Part shown: one piece after another, positions 62,546 to 64,000 of the stretch | How positions within the stretch are numbered: position 1 is the first letter of the stretch | Layout: each line of letters starts with the position of its first letter | NCBI GenBank assembly: GCA_026416715.1 | Contig: JAOAEQ010000002.1 | Location: 34,255-98,254 of the forward strand | Source of the DNA: a bacterium | Lineage (GTDB): Bacteria; UBP4; UBA4092; JAOAEQ01 | Direction: 5' to 3' | Length of the DNA stretch: 64,000 nucleotides | Translations under genes and position numbers: made by a program | Notes under the pieces: model-generated | What the model was told of the DNA's origin: nothing | Databases searched by the model: none | The model's input: only the letters and a program-made list of their open reading frames with translations

Positions 62546-64000
62546 ATGCTTTATCGGAAACTGCAAACCGTTCTCATTCTTTTTTCTTTCATAAGTTTCG
62601 CTTCAGCAAGTGAATTAATGTATGGGACTTATATCGGTGGAACGAATTATGATTATGCCTGGGCGATGACGGTTGACCCTGATGGGAATGTATATATTAC
62701 TGGAGATACTTATTCGAACGATTTTCCAACCACGAGCGGTGCGTATGACCAAACGTTTAATAGTCTCCCGGGAACGAGTGATGTTTTTGTAGTCAAACTC
62801 AATCCGAGCGGAACCGCATTACTTTACGCAACCTATCTCGGCGGAAGTCAGGATGATTATGGCTATGCGATTGCCATCGATACCGCTGGCAACGCATATA
62901 TTACCGGCGCAACATATTCTGTTAATTTTCCGACTATCGCTGGATCGTATGATATCTCAATAAATAATCCGCCGGGAAATGATGACGCGTTCGTAAGTAA
63001 GCTAAATCCGTCAGGTTCTGCATTAGTATATTCAACTTATCTTGGCGGAAATAATAGCGACCACAGTTGGGGTATCGCAGTAGATAATGCCGGAAATGCG
63101 TATGTAACTGGCGTAACGAAATCAACGAATTTCCCAACAACGGCTGGCGCCTATGACCAGACGCATAACGGGAATATGGATATTTTTGTTACCAAACTGA
63201 ATAATAGTGGGACTGCATTGAGTTATTCGACATTTATCGGCGGAACCGGTAATGAAGCTGGATACGCTATAACGCTTGATACCGTTGGAAACGCGTATAT
63301 TGCTGGCGCAACTAATTCTTCGAATTATCCGACTACCAGTGAAGCGATTGACCGGTCATATAACGGCGGTGGCGGCGATGGATGCTTGAGTATCCTGAAT
63401 CCGACTGGTTCTTCATTGCTTCGGTCAACCTATCTCGGCGGAACAGAGTATGATGCAGCGTTTAATGTTCGGGTAGCAAATAGCGGAAATATCTATCTCG
63501 TCGGAATGACACAATCCGTTGATTTCCCAACCAAGCAAGGGTCGTTTGATGTAACCTTCAATGGAGTTGCAGATATTTTTGTCACCAAATTAAATGCTTC
63601 GGTTTCAACTGTGTTTTATTCAACCTATCTCGGCGGAACGAATGATGAACAGGGTTGGGGTTTAGCGCTCGATAATCAAGAAAATGCTTATATCACCGGG
63701 TATACTGCTGGACTGAATTTTCCGACTACCGTTGATGCGTATGATAGAACTTATAACGGCGGCACTTCTGATATTATCCTTAGTAAACTCAATACCGATG
63801 GAACCGCATTAGTTTATTCAACATTCATTGGCGGAAGTGGTAATGAGGTAGAAATCGGACTTGGCATTGGACTTGATAAATACGGAAACGCATATATCGC
63901 TGGACCAACAAGTTCAACGGATTTTCCAACTACAAATGGTGCGTATGATACAACCTACACCGGACTTGGCGATGTATATGCTATTAAAGTAAGTGTGGTT
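62546..64000 (+). CDS. SBBP-repeat secreted protein (partial, cut by window end)
   Basis: 485 codons from ATG 62546 (ribosome binding site AAAGGAG) to the last base; the frame is still open. A signal peptide (MLYRKLQTVLILFSFISFASA) starts the protein. The remainder is a series of about eight repeats of roughly 55-60 residues with the form YSTYLGG-x-x-D-(Y/W)-G-x-A-(I/V)-x-(V/L)-D-x-x-GNAYITG-x-T-x-S-x-(N/D)-FPTT-x-GA(Y/F)D. This is the SBBP (Seven Bladed Beta Propeller) pattern. Neighbouring hypA is divergent. The protein is likely cell-surface or extracellular; the function is unknown. Confidence 0.9.
   Translation, partial: MLYRKLQTVLILFSFISFASASELMYGTYIGGTNYDYAWAMTVDPDGNVYITGDTYSNDFPTTSGAYDQTFNSLPGTSDVFVVKLNPSGTALLYATYLGGSQDDYGYAIAIDTAGNAYITGATYSVNFPTIAGSYDISINNPPGNDDAFVSKLNPSGSALVYSTYLGGNNSDHSWGIAVDNAGNAYVTGVTKSTNFPTTAGAYDQTHNGNMDIFVTKLNNSGTALSYSTFIGGTGNEAGYAITLDTVGNAYIAGATNSSNYPTTSEAIDRSYNGGGGDGCLSILNPTGSSLLRSTYLGGTEYDAAFNVRVANSGNIYLVGMTQSVDFPTKQGSFDVTFNGVADIFVTKLNASVSTVFYSTYLGGTNDEQGWGLALDNQENAYITGYTAGLNFPTTVDAYDRTYNGGTSDIILSKLNTDGTALVYSTFIGGSGNEVEIGLGIGLDKYGNAYIAGPTSSTDFPTTNGAYDTTYTGLGDVYAIKVSVV

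Noticed and set aside
1-64000. CRISPR array, insertion sequence, prophage or plasmid origin
   Set aside because: No regularly spaced repeats, transposase, integrase or replication gene was found in any part of the window.
1-64000. BMC-H shell hexamer or BMC aldehyde dehydrogenase
   Set aside because: No translated frame shows the BMC hexamer domain or an aldehyde dehydrogenase active site; only the EutN/CcmL vertex protein is present.

Overview
The window is a compact bacterial chromosome segment that is moderately AT-rich, with AT-rich spacers. It has no insertion sequence, phage, plasmid or CRISPR signature. Genes sit in short operons on both strands. Marker-type genes (rplJ, rplL, hisS, pgk, ftsK, an RNase J gene) are scattered rather than in the usual neighbourhoods; for example, rplJ-rplL lacks both rplKA and rpoBC. 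That scattering, together with a DUF362/Tat protein, an SBBP-repeat protein, a GHL-type glycoside hydrolase and microcompartment-type enzymes, suggests an uncultured candidate-phylum bacterium. I cannot assign the phylum from the sequence.

Layout. 1-5.4 kb (minus): a cut gene, then a sugar 1-kinase of the galactokinase group, a sugar-1-phosphate nucleotidyltransferase and a nucleotide-sugar dehydrogenase. 5.6-9.6 kb (minus): a secreted protein with two terminators and a GHL-like glycosidase. 9.9-15.8 kb (plus): a lipoprotein with a consensus promoter, Hsp20, RpiB, MtnP, a GC-rich structured leader or ncRNA, DeoC, Hpt and an RluD-type pseudouridine synthase. 16-21.6 kb: an orphan membrane protein, Pgk, a GT-C-like membrane glycosyltransferase, an ImmA-like metallopeptidase and a REC-GGDEF protein. 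22-26.7 kb (plus): an EutN/CcmL shell-vertex protein, a soluble histidine kinase, MtnA, a YggU-family protein, purine nucleoside phosphorylase and DeoB. 26.7-31.8 kb (minus): surface-polysaccharide glycosyltransferases and a radical SAM enzyme. 31.9-33.2 kb: an L10-leader-controlled rplJ-rplL. 33.2-41.6 kb: a LysO-like exporter, GH38 mannosidase, a NUMOD3-like microprotein, a nitroreductase and a SpoIID / AmrS-type radical SAM / DUF362 group. 42-49.6 kb: a sugar isomerase-like protein, a three-gene two-component cluster with a 1370-residue multi-PAS kinase, and tRNA-Ser(CGA). 49.8-57.7 kb: two paralogous amidohydrolases, HisS, two small proteins, FtsK and RNase J. 58.1-62.3 kb (minus): hypA-hypF-hypC-hypD, with a HypA that lacks its zinc ribbon. 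From 62.5 kb: the start of an SBBP-repeat secreted protein.

The most interesting theme is a dispersed bacterial microcompartment (BMC) set of the sugar-phosphate-utilising kind. DeoC carries an N-terminal encapsulation-peptide-like helix and a four-cysteine linker. RpiB has Asp where the usual catalytic Cys sits. A lone EutN/CcmL pentamer gene lies 8 kb downstream. Between and beside them are nucleoside-degrading enzymes (MtnP, MtnA, PNP, DeoB, Hpt) that would produce pentose phosphates, including the DeoC substrate deoxyribose 5-phosphate. No BMC-H shell gene is visible here, so the rest of the shell must lie elsewhere if this reading is right.
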